The notes under the pieces are model-generated. The model did no database searches. It was not told the origin of the DNA and saw only the letters and a list, made by a program, of their open reading frames with translations. Position numbers and translations under genes: made by a program. Source: Candidatus Pantoea varia (GTDB lineage: Bacteria > Pseudomonadota > Gammaproteobacteria > Enterobacterales > Enterobacteriaceae). Taken from it: a stretch of 64,000 bases of DNA. Of the stretch, positions 24,957 through 33,780 are shown piece by piece (the first letter of the stretch is position 1; each line of letters opens with the position of its first letter). The stretch spans positions 1,178,001 through 1,242,000 of the forward strand of contig NZ_FOVG01000001.1 of the NCBI RefSeq assembly GCF_900115075.1. Reading direction: 5' to 3'.

Positions 24957-25937
24957 TCACACTATATTGAGTTGTTTAGCGAGTTTGTAATGGTGCCCGT
25001 CAATATCGACCAGGCGTTTTTGCATGCTTATTAAATCAATCGGGATCGGTTTATTGCTGCCATTAATAATGACCGCTTTATTCCGCATGCCTGACTGAAT
25101 ACAACGCACCACTTCACTGGCCATAATGGTGCCCTGATAAATTTCTTCGCAGGTAGGATCACCATTGCGCAGTCCATAACCGAGAATGGTTTTACGGATG
25201 CGCACGCCAATAAGTGGCTCAAGCTGTTTGATTAAGGTGTCGATCGCCCCCTGAAAGCCAGGCGAATATTCACGGGTGTAGCCTTCAGAACAGAGGATGA
25301 CCACGCTGTTCTGTTCAGCCAGTCGGCCGGTGATGCGCTGCGCCAGTTGTGGCAGCGGGATCTGGCACTCCGGGATTAACGCGATATCCGCATTGGATTT
25401 AATCGCCGATTGCAGCGTTAATTCACCGCAGTAGCCGCCGAGCAACTCCAGCATAAAGACCCGGCCGGGTAAGGCGCGGCCGGTATTGCGCAGTTTCGCG
25501 ACCTCTTTTAATACCTGCTCGCAGGCGGTGGAAAAACCCAGCGTGTAATCACTGCCAAAGACATCATTATCAATGGTCATGCCGACGCCGAAACAATTAA
25601 CGCCAGACTCCGACAGAATGTGGAGAAATTGCAGCGAACCGTCACCACCCGCCATGATTAATACGTCAATGCGGGCGCTTTTCAGCTGGCGCGCAATTAA
25701 CTCATATTCGCTGCGAACCAGTTTCTTTTGCGTGCGCCCCGATTGCATAACGGGAATCGGGGCGATGGAAAAGTCGAGCAGATCGCGCTGGCTGATATCA
25801 CGATGGTTATTTGCCAGCAGACCGGGAATGCCGCCGTCAAATATCACCATCTCAGCCTGAGCGAGACGCCCTATCTGAAAGACAAAGTTATTTATTCCGG
25901 TTACATCCCCGCCACTGATCACCATTCCAATGCGCAT
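24957..25937 (-). CDS. 6-phosphofructokinase-family kinase
   Basis: A 326-residue ATP-dependent PFK-fold protein. The N-terminal SGGDVTGINNFV, the substrate segment MAGGDGSLQF and TIDNDVFGSDYTLGF replace the canonical PFK motifs with small changes, which marks a paralog with a different ketose-6-phosphate or hexose-phosphate substrate (tagatose-6-phosphate would fit). A GTG nine bases upstream is in frame; GAGG fits the ATG at 25937. It is the first gene of the PTS operon, and no dedicated regulator gene is adjacent. Confidence 0.82.
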   Translation of the reverse strand: MRIGMVISGGDVTGINNFVFQIGRLAQAEMVIFDGGIPGLLANNHRDISQRDLLDFSIAPIPVMQSGRTQKKLVRSEYELIARQLKSARIDVLIMAGGDGSLQFLHILSESGVNCFGVGMTIDNDVFGSDYTLGFSTACEQVLKEVAKLRNTGRALPGRVFMLELLGGYCGELTLQSAIKSNADIALIPECQIPLPQLAQRITGRLAEQNSVVILCSEGYTREYSPGFQGAIDTLIKQLEPLIGVRIRKTILGYGLRNGDPTCEEIYQGTIMASEVVRCIQSGMRNKAVIINGSNKPIPIDLISMQKRLVDIDGHHYKLAKQLNIV

Positions 25938-26395
25938 TTCCCTCACCTCGCTGGCTTAATCTGCTGAGGGCCATTCTTCCGGTTCGTGGGGTTGCTATTT
26001 GCAGAGGAGATCACAGTTACGTGCGGTAATTTTCCGGCGGGCGTATTGACAGCCAGGAAAATCAGTATTTATTTGTGAGATTTATCACAATTTAATTTTT
26101 GCGCCAGGCTGGAGGGAATGGATATAAATCAGGGAGTTAGTGATTAACCCGACGCATGGAGAACCTCGGTCAGTTAACCACGTCAACAACAACGATATGC
26201 TGTTGCAAATTTGTGATTCCCGCCGCATTTTTTCCGGTTCGGTGACGCTTTCAGACTGCATTAACCCGATAAGCGCAGCGAAAACGCCCTGCCGCCACGT
26301 TTTATGCTACGCCGGGAGTGACCGATGATTAACTGCGGAAGAGAGCTGATGGAGCCGTTTAATCGATGAAGAATTTAACCCATCTGGAATCTCTG
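25938..26395. other. Promoter region of the PTS operon, 3' of fhlA
   Basis: About 460 bases without a credible gene. It holds the CRP site at 26074-26089 and AT-rich stretches suited to a minus-strand promoter. Short ORFs here lack ribosome binding sites and family features. Confidence 0.6.
26074..26089. promoter_or_regulatory. CRP (cAMP receptor protein) site
   Basis: TGTGA-N6-TCACA with T and A flanks matches the full CRP consensus half sites. It lies about 140 bases upstream of the PFK-like gene and should place the PTS operon under catabolite control. Confidence 0.85.
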
Positions 26396-28501
26396 TCAGG
26401 GGTTCACTTCGATTCCCATTTTTTTCATTCTGGATAATAACGTGGTGCGTTTCAGTCCCAGACGGACTGCGGCACCCCGTGGCCCCGCGACCACGCCGTT
26501 GGTTTCTTTCAACACGTCAATAATATGCTGGCGTTCATCCTCTTCATGCATGGAAGAAAATGTTGTCGGCGGTGGCGCGCTGACCGCGACTCTCGGCGCA
26601 GAGAGTGAGAAGGGATAATTTAATTCGTCCGGTTGCAACTCCAGTACAGTTCCCCGTGTCAGCAACACGGCCCGCTCAATCACATTTTCCAGTTCACGCA
26701 CATTTCCTGGCCAGGGCATACGACTCAGCACACGTAACGTTTCTGCAGGAATACTGTCGATAGTGCGCTTCATCCGTTTCGCAATTTTACCGGTGAGGAA
26801 TTTTACCAGTTGCGGAATATCCTCAGGGCGCTCGCGTAAAGGCGGGATCATAATCGGGAACACGTTAAGCCGGTAAAAGAGATCACTTCGAAACTCTTTA
26901 TCAGCGACCATCTGTTTTAAGTCACGGTTAGTGGCGGCGATCATCCGCACATTGACTGAAATCAGCTTGTTACCGCCTACCCGCTCGAACTCCTGCTCCT
27001 GCAATATACGCAGCAGTTTAGGTTGCAGCTCCAGTGGGATTTCACCGACCTCATCAAGAAATAAGGTCCCCTGATCGGCCAGCTCAAAGCGCCCCATTCT
27101 TTGCGCCGTTGCGCCCGTAAAGGCGCCTTTTTCGTGACCAAACAGGTCGCTTTCAATCAGCCCGGCAGGCATCGCTGCACAGTTCATTTTTACCATCCGT
27201 CGATCGCGACGATCGCCAAGATTATGAATTGCGCGTGCAATCAGCTCTTTACCGGTTCCGGTTTCTCCCAGGATTAATACCGAGCAGTCACTTTTCGCCA
27301 CAATCTCTACCTGCTTCAGCACAGCTGACATACCCGGACTGCGCCCAACAATGTCAGTAAAATCCGCGTTATGGCTGTTAATCTGCTCGGTCAGATAGAG
27401 ATTTTCATGCTGTAACTTTTCTTTCAGGCTTTTGATCTCCTGATAGGCCAGCGCATTATCCACCGCGATGGCGATACGTTCGGCGATCTGCTGCAATACC
27501 CGCAGGTTGGTTGAATTAAAGTTATCCGGCAGACAGCGCGCCAGCTTTAATACGCCCAGCGTTTTGTGGCCGAAGCGCAGGGGCAGCACACACAGTGTTT
27601 TACTCTGTTCACGCCACAGCAGATGGAACAGCCTACTGGTATTCCCCACCTTTTCGTCATCCGGTTGCTCGCTGGTCAGCAGCATTTCACCGCTTTTCAT
27701 CACCTGCTGTTCCAGCGTGCCTGCCAGCGCTATACGCGATTGCGCGCGTTCGGCAACATGGCTCTGGACGTACTGCGTGGCATAGACACTCGCCTCTGCG
27801 CTCTCCTTATCGGCATCACACAACACAATGCTGATGGCATTGATATGAAAGAAATGGTGAATGGTTTTGGCAATTTCGCCGGTCAGCTCGTCGAGATCTA
27901 ATTTTGACAGCACAGCATTGGTGATATCGACCAGAATACGAAAGTCATCGCGCTCGTGTCGCAGCAGGGATTGCTGGTAGAGCGCGTTTTCACGTAACTG
28001 AATTTGTTCGACCGCAATCGCCGCCAGGGTGCAAAGCTCAGACAGGCCGCTTTTGTCCTCTTCACTGAACGGTGACGCCTGCAGGCGGGTAAACTCACAG
28101 CCGCCCAGCACCCCCTCCGATCCCAGTAAAGGGACCAGACAATAGTGGTTAAAGGGGGGATAGAGGTTCAGTGCCGCCAGTTGCGGATAGCGACGATGCA
28201 ACGCGTCACTGCGCCAGACCTGCGTGTCCGGATTGTGCAGCAGCGCATGCACCGGGCCGGTTGCCAGGAGTGTTTCATCCTGGTAACTGACCCCCTGATG
28301 ATGCGAATCGAGACCGTAAAAACTGACGCGTTCACTGTTACTGGCGAAAAGTACCAGCGTCACACTCTCCGCAATACCGGCGGTCTGGATCATCTGCGTC
28401 AGGGTTTCAAGCAGTGACGTCATGGTCTGTTGCACCAGTAAGGTGCGCGTCAGTTCCAGTAATCCCTGGTGTTTTATGCTGCTCATGGTTGCACTCTGCA
28501 T
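26396..28501 (-). CDS. fhlA: Formate hydrogenlyase transcriptional activator FhlA
   Basis: A 701-residue sigma-54 activator, close to the 692 of E. coli FhlA. It has two N-terminal GAF-like domains (about residues 1-380) that sense formate, an AAA+ domain with Walker A GETGTGKE and the sigma-54 contact loop GAFTGA, and a C-terminal Fis-type helix-turn-helix (KETNGVVAGPRGAAVRLGLKRTTL). It lies 100 bases downstream of hypE on the same strand, as in E. coli, and would activate the sigma-54 promoters at 32.2-32.5 and 40.8 kb. A start at the internal ATG 28486 is possible; neither has a strong ribosome site. Confidence 0.93.
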   Translation of the reverse strand: MQSATMSSIKHQGLLELTRTLLVQQTMTSLLETLTQMIQTAGIAESVTLVLFASNSERVSFYGLDSHHQGVSYQDETLLATGPVHALLHNPDTQVWRSDALHRRYPQLAALNLYPPFNHYCLVPLLGSEGVLGGCEFTRLQASPFSEEDKSGLSELCTLAAIAVEQIQLRENALYQQSLLRHERDDFRILVDITNAVLSKLDLDELTGEIAKTIHHFFHINAISIVLCDADKESAEASVYATQYVQSHVAERAQSRIALAGTLEQQVMKSGEMLLTSEQPDDEKVGNTSRLFHLLWREQSKTLCVLPLRFGHKTLGVLKLARCLPDNFNSTNLRVLQQIAERIAIAVDNALAYQEIKSLKEKLQHENLYLTEQINSHNADFTDIVGRSPGMSAVLKQVEIVAKSDCSVLILGETGTGKELIARAIHNLGDRRDRRMVKMNCAAMPAGLIESDLFGHEKGAFTGATAQRMGRFELADQGTLFLDEVGEIPLELQPKLLRILQEQEFERVGGNKLISVNVRMIAATNRDLKQMVADKEFRSDLFYRLNVFPIMIPPLRERPEDIPQLVKFLTGKIAKRMKRTIDSIPAETLRVLSRMPWPGNVRELENVIERAVLLTRGTVLELQPDELNYPFSLSAPRVAVSAPPPTTFSSMHEEDERQHIIDVLKETNGVVAGPRGAAVRLGLKRTTLLSRMKKMGIEVNP

Positions 28502-28602
28502 AACGTTAGCTCTGGATAAAGTTGCCTGAAAATTTTGCTCATTTGAGCGGCCGACCGCAGTAGAAGTTTACGCCTGGCAATTTCATCATCGCCCTGATGA
28601 GA

Positions 28603-29625
28603 TCAACAAATGCGAGGTAAGGGTTCCGCATGCGGCAACGTGAGCTGCCGTGTCACGCCCAGCGTGCCGCGCAGACAGACCTGAGGGTCCTGCGTCACGT
28701 CGCCAATGGTTGTGGCATCTCTCCCCAGCGGATGACTGCGCATCATCGCAAGCACCGCCTCTTCGGCCTGCGCAGCGACTACCGCCACCACCTTGCCTTC
28801 GTTGGCGAAGTTCAGCGGTTCCAGCCCCAGCAGTTCACAAAGGCCGCGCACCGCGGGTTTAACCGGCAATGCCTGCTCGTCGATACAGATGCCAAATCCA
28901 CTGGCCGCACTGAACTCATGCAAAATGGCATTCACGCCGCCGCGCGTCGCATCACGCACGGCATGGATACCCACAAGCGATCGCAGCGGCGCAATCATTG
29001 GCGCCAGCACCGCACAGTCACTCTCCACGCCCAGATCCATTCCCAGCTTTTCACGCAGGTTAAGGATCGCCGCGCCGTGATCGCCGAGCGTACCGCTGAC
29101 GATGACTTTATCGCCCGCTTTTATTGCGCGGGCGGACCAGTTGACAGCGTCCGGGATGACGCCTATTCCGGCGGTATTAATAAAAATTTTATCGGCTGCG
29201 CCATGTTGCACCACTTTAGTATCGCCGGTCACAATCGCCATGCCGGCATCGCGCGCCGTCTGCGCCATCAGGCTGACAATCTTCTGTAACTCAACCAGGG
29301 GAAAGCCCTCTTCCAGAATAAAGCCGCACGAGAGCCAGCCGGGTGTCGCACCGCTGACCGCCAGATCGTTAGCCGTTCCACATACCGCCAGCTTACCGAT
29401 GTTACCGCCGGGGAAAAAAACCGGATCGATCACGTAGCTGTCAGTAGTAAACGCCAGCCGGTCACCCTGCGCACTCAGACTGGCAAGCGACAACTGCGCG
29501 CCATCTTCCCGTTGATTGAGCCAGCGGTTGTCGAAGGCGCGGAGAAACAGCTGATCGATAAGCTGTTGCATCGCGCGTCCTCCGCTGCCATGCGCCATGG
29601 TAACGACGTCGTTAGCCTCATTCAT
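28603..29625 (-). CDS. hypE: Hydrogenase maturation protein HypE
   Basis: A 340-residue HypE (PurM-like fold) that dehydrates the carbamoyl group on its C-terminal cysteine to cyanide for the NiFe centre. The protein ends PRIC with the essential C-terminal Cys, and the N-terminus has MAHGSGGRAMQQLI. The start at 29625 overlaps hypD by eight bases. Confidence 0.95.
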   Translation of the reverse strand: MNEANDVVTMAHGSGGRAMQQLIDQLFLRAFDNRWLNQREDGAQLSLASLSAQGDRLAFTTDSYVIDPVFFPGGNIGKLAVCGTANDLAVSGATPGWLSCGFILEEGFPLVELQKIVSLMAQTARDAGMAIVTGDTKVVQHGAADKIFINTAGIGVIPDAVNWSARAIKAGDKVIVSGTLGDHGAAILNLREKLGMDLGVESDCAVLAPMIAPLRSLVGIHAVRDATRGGVNAILHEFSAASGFGICIDEQALPVKPAVRGLCELLGLEPLNFANEGKVVAVVAAQAEEAVLAMMRSHPLGRDATTIGDVTQDPQVCLRGTLGVTRQLTLPHAEPLPRIC

Positions 29626-30787
29626 CCTGACTGACCTTCTGTTGTTGTTTATCCTGTGGCTGGCTGGCAATGGCCGCCTCCTGATGCCGGTACTGATACC
29701 ATGCCGCACACGCGCCTTCAGAGGAGACCATCAGCGCGCCGAAGGCATTGTGCGGCGTACAGCCAGTGCCGAACAGCGGGCATTGATGCGGTTTACAGCG
29801 CCCGGTCAGTACCTCACCGCAGCGGGAACGGGGATCGTCCGCTACCGGCTGCGCCTGCGGGCTGAACCTATGCTCCGCATCAAACGTCGCATAGGCAGAT
29901 GTCAGGGAAATACCTGAGCGTTCAATCATCCCCAGCCCGCGCCACTCGCTACTGCCAGCCAGCGTAAACACCTCCTGCATGGCTTTCTGAGCCAGCAGGT
30001 TACCCTGCTCTGGCACGACGCGGCGGTACTGGTTTTCCGTTTTACACGACGCCTCGCAAACCTGTTTCACCAGCATCAGCACGCTTTGCAGCATGTCGAG
30101 GGGCTCAAAGCCGCTAATCACCAGCGGTTTGCCAAATTCCTGATTGATAAAATGATAAGGTGCGGTGCCCGTAATCATGCTGACGTGACCGGGAGCCAGA
30201 AAAGCATCAATCCGCACATCCTCCTGTGAGAGCAGGCTGCGCAGGGTGGGCATCAGGCTGATGTGCTGGCAGAAGAGGCTGAAATTGGTCAGCTGTTCAC
30301 GCCGCGCCTGTTGCAGCGTCACGGCAGTCACCGGCTGCGTGGTTTCAAAACCGAGGGCGAAAAAGACCACCTGCCGCGCCGGGTTCTCACGTGCCAGTCT
30401 CAGCCCATCCAGCGGTGAATAGACCACCCGTATATCTGCACCGCGTTCACGCGCCTGCGCCAGTGATCCATGCTGACCCGGTACGCGCAACGCGTCACCA
30501 AAGGTACAAAAAATCACCTCAGGATGGGCGGCAATCTCACAACAGGCATCGATGCGCCCCATCGGCAATACACAGACCGGGCAGCCCGGTCCGTGGATAA
30601 ACTCCAGCTGGGGCGGCAGCAGTTTGTCCAGACCGAATTTGAAAATAGCGTGGGTATGACCACCACAGACTTCCATAATCTGCAGCGGTTTGTCGGCGGT
30701 ATACGGCAGTAATCCCGCCCGCTGGTGCAACTGTTCAAGCAGCGTTTTCGCCAGTTGCGGATCCCGGAACTCATCAACAAAACGCAT
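29618..30787 (-). CDS. hypD: Hydrogenase maturation protein HypD
   Basis: A 389-residue Fe-S scaffold protein for building Fe(CN)2CO with HypC. Conserved motifs are present: MEVCGGHTHAIFK, HGPGCPVCVLP and the C-terminal cysteine cluster (RCGEVLTGRCKPHQCPLFGTGCTP). The last about 20 residues are Gln/Lys-rich, longer than usual. Confidence 0.95.
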   Translation of the reverse strand: MRFVDEFRDPQLAKTLLEQLHQRAGLLPYTADKPLQIMEVCGGHTHAIFKFGLDKLLPPQLEFIHGPGCPVCVLPMGRIDACCEIAAHPEVIFCTFGDALRVPGQHGSLAQARERGADIRVVYSPLDGLRLARENPARQVVFFALGFETTQPVTAVTLQQARREQLTNFSLFCQHISLMPTLRSLLSQEDVRIDAFLAPGHVSMITGTAPYHFINQEFGKPLVISGFEPLDMLQSVLMLVKQVCEASCKTENQYRRVVPEQGNLLAQKAMQEVFTLAGSSEWRGLGMIERSGISLTSAYATFDAEHRFSPQAQPVADDPRSRCGEVLTGRCKPHQCPLFGTGCTPHNAFGALMVSSEGACAAWYQYRHQEAAIASQPQDKQQQKVSQDE

Positions 30788-31065
30788 TATCTTTCCTCTC
30801 CTCCGCGCAGGAAAAGAGCAACATCGGTTTCCACTTCGCCCATCGCATGCAGTGCGGCCAGGGTTTGCCGGGCTTCGCGCTCATCCAGTCGGCTTAAGGC
30901 GAACCCGACATGGATTAACACCCAGCAACCGAGCAGCGCTTCAGGTTCATCTTCACAGACCAGCGCAATGTTGACTTCACGGCGCAGGCCACAGACCTCG
31001 GCCCACGCGTGATCACCCTGCTTCTCATGCAGCGCAACGATCTGTCCCGGAATGCCTATGCACAT
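30787..31065 (-). CDS. hypC: Hydrogenase maturation chaperone HypC
   Basis: A 92-residue HypC/HybG chaperone starting [10 protein letters not shown], with the essential Cys2 that binds the iron precursor and the hydrogenase large subunit, and the [11 protein letters not shown] motif. It overlaps hypB by 10 bases and hypD by one base. As part of a hyc locus it would serve HycE. Confidence 0.93.
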   Translation of the reverse strand: MCIGIPGQIVALHEKQGDHAWAEVCGLRREVNIALVCEDEPEALLGCWVLIHVGFALSRLDEREARQTLAALHAMGEVETDVALFLRGGEER

Positions 31066-31823
31066 CGCTGCTGCTCCAGCCACGCCAGCCACTGATCCAT
31101 CCCGGCGCCGGTGGTGGCTGACAGGGCAATCACCTCAATCCGGGGATTGACCTGTCGCGCATGGGCGATACAGGCGTCGACGTCAAAGCTGACGTACGGC
31201 AGCAGATCAATTTTATTGAGGATCATTAGCCCGGAGGCGGCAAACATATCAGGGTATTTCAGCGGTTTGTCTTCGCCTTCGGTCACCGAAAGCACCGCTA
31301 TTTTGTGTCGCTCACCCAGATCAAAACTGGCCGGACAGACCAGATTGCCGACATTCTCAATAAACAGCAGGCTGTTTTTAGCGGGCGACAGCTGATGCAG
31401 CGCATCGTGAACCATTTGTGCATCCAGATGGCATCCTTTTCCGGTATTTACCTGAATGGCCGCCACACCGGTCGCGCGGATTCGGTCGGCGTCGCGGGTG
31501 GTCTGCTGGTCGCCTTCAATCACCGCACACGCCACGTCGGATGCCAGCCGGGTCAGGGTGCGGGTCAGCAAGGTGGTTTTACCGGAGCCGGGACTGGAAA
31601 CCAGATTGAGTGCCAGCATGCCCGCAGCGGCAAAATGTTCACGATTGTGGCTGGCAATATGGTTATTCTTCGCCAGCACGTCCATTTCGATATCCACCAG
31701 CCGACGTGAGGCAAATGGCAGCCTGTCGCGGTTTTCCGATGAATGAGGGTGGAAATGATGATCGCCGCAGCATGTCCCTTCAATTCGCGGGTCGCCACTG
31801 GCACAACCACAGATACTGCACAT
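31056..31823 (-). CDS. hypB: Nickel-insertion GTPase HypB
   Basis: A 255-residue SIMIBI GTPase. The N-terminus MCSICGC carries the C2xxC5xC7 high-affinity nickel site; a short HHFHPH stretch follows but not a long His tail. The P-loop SSPGSGKTT is at about residues 76-84 and [13 protein letters not shown] follows. An in-frame ATG 18 bases upstream would hide the nickel site and is rejected because GGGAGAAGG serves the ATG at 31823. Confidence 0.95.
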   Translation of the reverse strand: MCSICGCASGDPRIEGTCCGDHHFHPHSSENRDRLPFASRRLVDIEMDVLAKNNHIASHNREHFAAAGMLALNLVSSPGSGKTTLLTRTLTRLASDVACAVIEGDQQTTRDADRIRATGVAAIQVNTGKGCHLDAQMVHDALHQLSPAKNSLLFIENVGNLVCPASFDLGERHKIAVLSVTEGEDKPLKYPDMFAASGLMILNKIDLLPYVSFDVDACIAHARQVNPRIEVIALSATTGAGMDQWLAWLEQQRCA

Positions 31824-31853
31824 AACCTTCTCCCGGGACACAGTAAGTGTCTG

Positions 31854-32198
31854 TTATTCAATTTCGATGCGTTTAATTTTCATGCCGCTATCGGCAATGA
31901 CCCGTACCTCACGTCCCCCACAGTGCGGACACAGCGAAACGCCAGGGCTGAGTAAAGTGATTGTCTGCTGACAGGCGTCACACCAGTGGGTGGCGGTGGG
32001 TATGTCAAGATGCAGAACAGCGCCTTCAGCGAGCGTCTCGCGGCAGACCAGGGCAAAGCAAAATTGCACCGCTTCCGGTTCCACACAGGAAAGCGCCCCT
32101 ATTTCCATCCACACCGCCGTAATTCTTCTGGCATTATTTTCCCGCCCCACCTGCTGCATTATTTCAACCGCGTTCTGACACAGGGTTATTTCATGCAT
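31854..32198 (-). CDS. hypA: Nickel metallochaperone HypA
   Basis: A 114-residue HypA/HybF protein starting MHE (His2 is the nickel ligand) with a zinc domain formed by CDAC and CPHC. First gene of the minus-strand hypABCDE-fhlA unit, behind a sigma-54 promoter. Confidence 0.93.
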   Translation of the reverse strand: MHEITLCQNAVEIMQQVGRENNARRITAVWMEIGALSCVEPEAVQFCFALVCRETLAEGAVLHLDIPTATHWCDACQQTITLLSPGVSLCPHCGGREVRVIADSGMKIKRIEIE

Positions 32199-32247
32199 AT
32201 TGTTTCTCCGGCGGCCGCTGAATTAAGCGTGAACGTAAAAACAGCAA

Positions 32248-32262
32248 GCAACATTGATGCCA
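32248..32262 (-). promoter_or_regulatory. Sigma-54 promoter of hypA operon
   Basis: On the minus strand TGGCATCAATGTTGC has GG and GC separated by ten bases as required for RpoN holoenzyme. It lies about 50 bases upstream of hypA. Confidence 0.85.
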
Positions 32263-32329
32263 GCTTTATTAAATAGCAGATAAAGAACCCGCTTTCGGAT
32301 TAAAATAGGCGCAACGCTTTCCGTCAGAA

Positions 32330-32355
32330 ATGTCGATAATAATCGTCATCGACAT
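32330..32355. promoter_or_regulatory. Probable FhlA upstream activating site, hyp-hyc intergenic
   Basis: Two perfect inverted arms ATGTCGAT and ATCGACAT separated by ten bases that contain TCGTC. It sits between the two sigma-54 promoters, about 70 and 90 bases from them. TGTCGA and TCGTCA/TGACGA words recur at 33080-33122 and 40746-40765, the other control regions of the system. Confidence 0.7.
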
Positions 32356-32443
32356 ATCTGCCTTCTTTTCAACCCATTAAAATCTGCCGGAATAACGCGA
32401 TTAAGTTGTTAATAGTTATTCAGTTAGTGAGAACAGAACGATA

Positions 32444-32460
32444 CTGGCCCGTTTTATGCT
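32444..32460 (+). promoter_or_regulatory. Sigma-54 promoter of hyc operon
   Basis: CTGGCCCGTTTTATGCT carries GG (32446-32447) and GC (32458-32459) with ten bases between. Transcription would start near 32471, 80 bases upstream of hycA. Confidence 0.8.
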
Positions 32461-32550
32461 AGCAGAGCCTTATACACCGTTTGTCGTCGTCACGTCGGCA
32501 TCCAGATAAATACAAAGCCTCTGCGCAACACTTTTTAACGGGTAATAACG

Positions 32551-33018
32551 ATGAGTACATTGAGCGAACTGACCAGCAAAGCAGATTATATTGCCAGCAA
32601 GAACAGTCATCTGAAATCACACTGGCGAACCTATCAGAACAGCCTGACACAGGCGATAACCCAGCTAAATGTTCAGATAAATCATGCATTCAGCTACGGT
32701 GAAGAGCAGGATCTCCGCTTCACGTTGTTTAACCATTTCATCATCAGCATTCATCTCAGCGACGATTTTTACAGTCAGGAACTCGTTTACAGTCTGAACA
32801 TGGCGCACGGTGATGAACAGCCTGACTTCCGCACGTTTTCCCACGCCACCCTGAACGAGCAGGGATGGGTAGACAGCACGGTAGATATAAAAGATAAGCG
32901 TGCGGTGCTGGAGCACTACCTCAATAAAATATCGGCTATTTATGACTGCCTGTTTCATTCGCTGGAAACCAATCAGCCGGTTTACCCTGCGCTGGAAAAA
33001 TTACTTACCCGCCGATGA
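32551..33018 (+). CDS. hycA: Formate hydrogenlyase regulatory protein HycA
   Basis: A 155-residue protein that follows E. coli HycA closely in its start (SxKADYIA), in the middle and at VLEHYLNKIxxxYDxL. HycA counteracts FhlA activation. It is the first gene of the plus-strand operon, divergent from hypA. Confidence 0.9.
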   Translation: MSTLSELTSKADYIASKNSHLKSHWRTYQNSLTQAITQLNVQINHAFSYGEEQDLRFTLFNHFIISIHLSDDFYSQELVYSLNMAHGDEQPDFRTFSHATLNEQGWVDSTVDIKDKRAVLEHYLNKISAIYDCLFHSLETNQPVYPALEKLLTRR

Positions 33019-33079
33019 TCCCGCTTATTTACCGGCCAGCAAGCATCGTTTTTATTACCGCTAAGGCGCGGATTAATTC

Positions 33080-33122
33080 CGACATAAATGTCGAAATATC
33101 AATTTACGTGACGACTTCGTCA
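33080..33122. promoter_or_regulatory. Probable FhlA sites between hycA and hycB
   Basis: Two inverted repeats lie here: CGACAT-AA-ATGTCG (33080-33093) and TGACGA-CT-TCGTCA (33109-33122). In E. coli an FhlA site between hycA and hycB serves the hyp promoter at a distance; these repeats are in the same place and share words with the other control regions. Confidence 0.65.
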
Positions 33123-33150
33123 TATTTGACGAATAGCCCGAGGAGAATTC

Positions 33151-33780
33151 ATGCGCACGAATAAAGCCATGAATCACTATGTGATAGCCGACCCGAAACG
33201 TTGTATCGGCTGTAATACCTGTATGGCGACCTGTTCTCAGGAGCATCTGCGCCACGGTTTACAATCTGCACCGCGTTTGCAGGTCATGCGTAACCGCCTG
33301 GATTCAGTGCCGGTGATGTGTCATCAGTGTGAAGACGCGCCGTGCGCGCAGGTTTGTCCGGTGAACGCCATCACCCGCGAAAACGACGCCATCCATCTTA
33401 ACGAGAGTCTGTGTGTGAGCTGCAAGCTGTGCGGTATCGCCTGTCCGTTCGGGGCGATTACGTTTTCAGCCAGCGCACCGATTGATATCCCGCGTGACTG
33501 CAATACCTCAAAAGCGCTGCCGGCACCGCTGCCGCCGCGTGCCGTCAGTCCGTTTCTCGACTGCGTGCCGGGGCGTCGTGCCGTGGCGGTGAAATGCGAC
33601 TTATGCAGCTTCAGTCCTGACGGTCCAGCGTGCATTAAAACCTGTCCGACGCAAGCCATCACGCTGGTTACCGCCAGCCTGTCTGAATATTCCAGCCAGC
33701 AAAAACGCCTCAATGCCATGAACGTTTTTCCCGCCGGAATAACATCACTGAACGCCCCTGATACGGAGGCTAAACAATGA
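33151..33780 (+). CDS. hycB: Formate hydrogenlyase 4Fe-4S subunit HycB
   Basis: A 209-residue ferredoxin-like protein with four CxxCxxC...CP type clusters (CIGCNTCMATC, CHQCEDAPCAQVCP, CVSCKLCGIACP, CDLC...CIKTCP). It links formate dehydrogenase to the membrane arm. It resembles HycB more than HyfA. The GAGGAG site serves the ATG at 33151, which gives six residues more than the E. coli start. Confidence 0.9.
   Translation: MRTNKAMNHYVIADPKRCIGCNTCMATCSQEHLRHGLQSAPRLQVMRNRLDSVPVMCHQCEDAPCAQVCPVNAITRENDAIHLNESLCVSCKLCGIACPFGAITFSASAPIDIPRDCNTSKALPAPLPPRAVSPFLDCVPGRRAVAVKCDLCSFSPDGPACIKTCPTQAITLVTASLSEYSSQQKRLNAMNVFPAGITSLNAPDTEAKQ

Noticed and set aside
26140..26328. Small plus-strand ORF next to the CRP site
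   Set aside because: No ribosome binding site and no recognisable protein features.
33151..33780. HyfA (hydrogenase-4) in place of HycB
   Set aside because: The order hycA-B-C-D-E-F-G-H-I, the presence of HycA and HycI and the absence of hyfB, D, E and F genes fit the hydrogenase-3 system.
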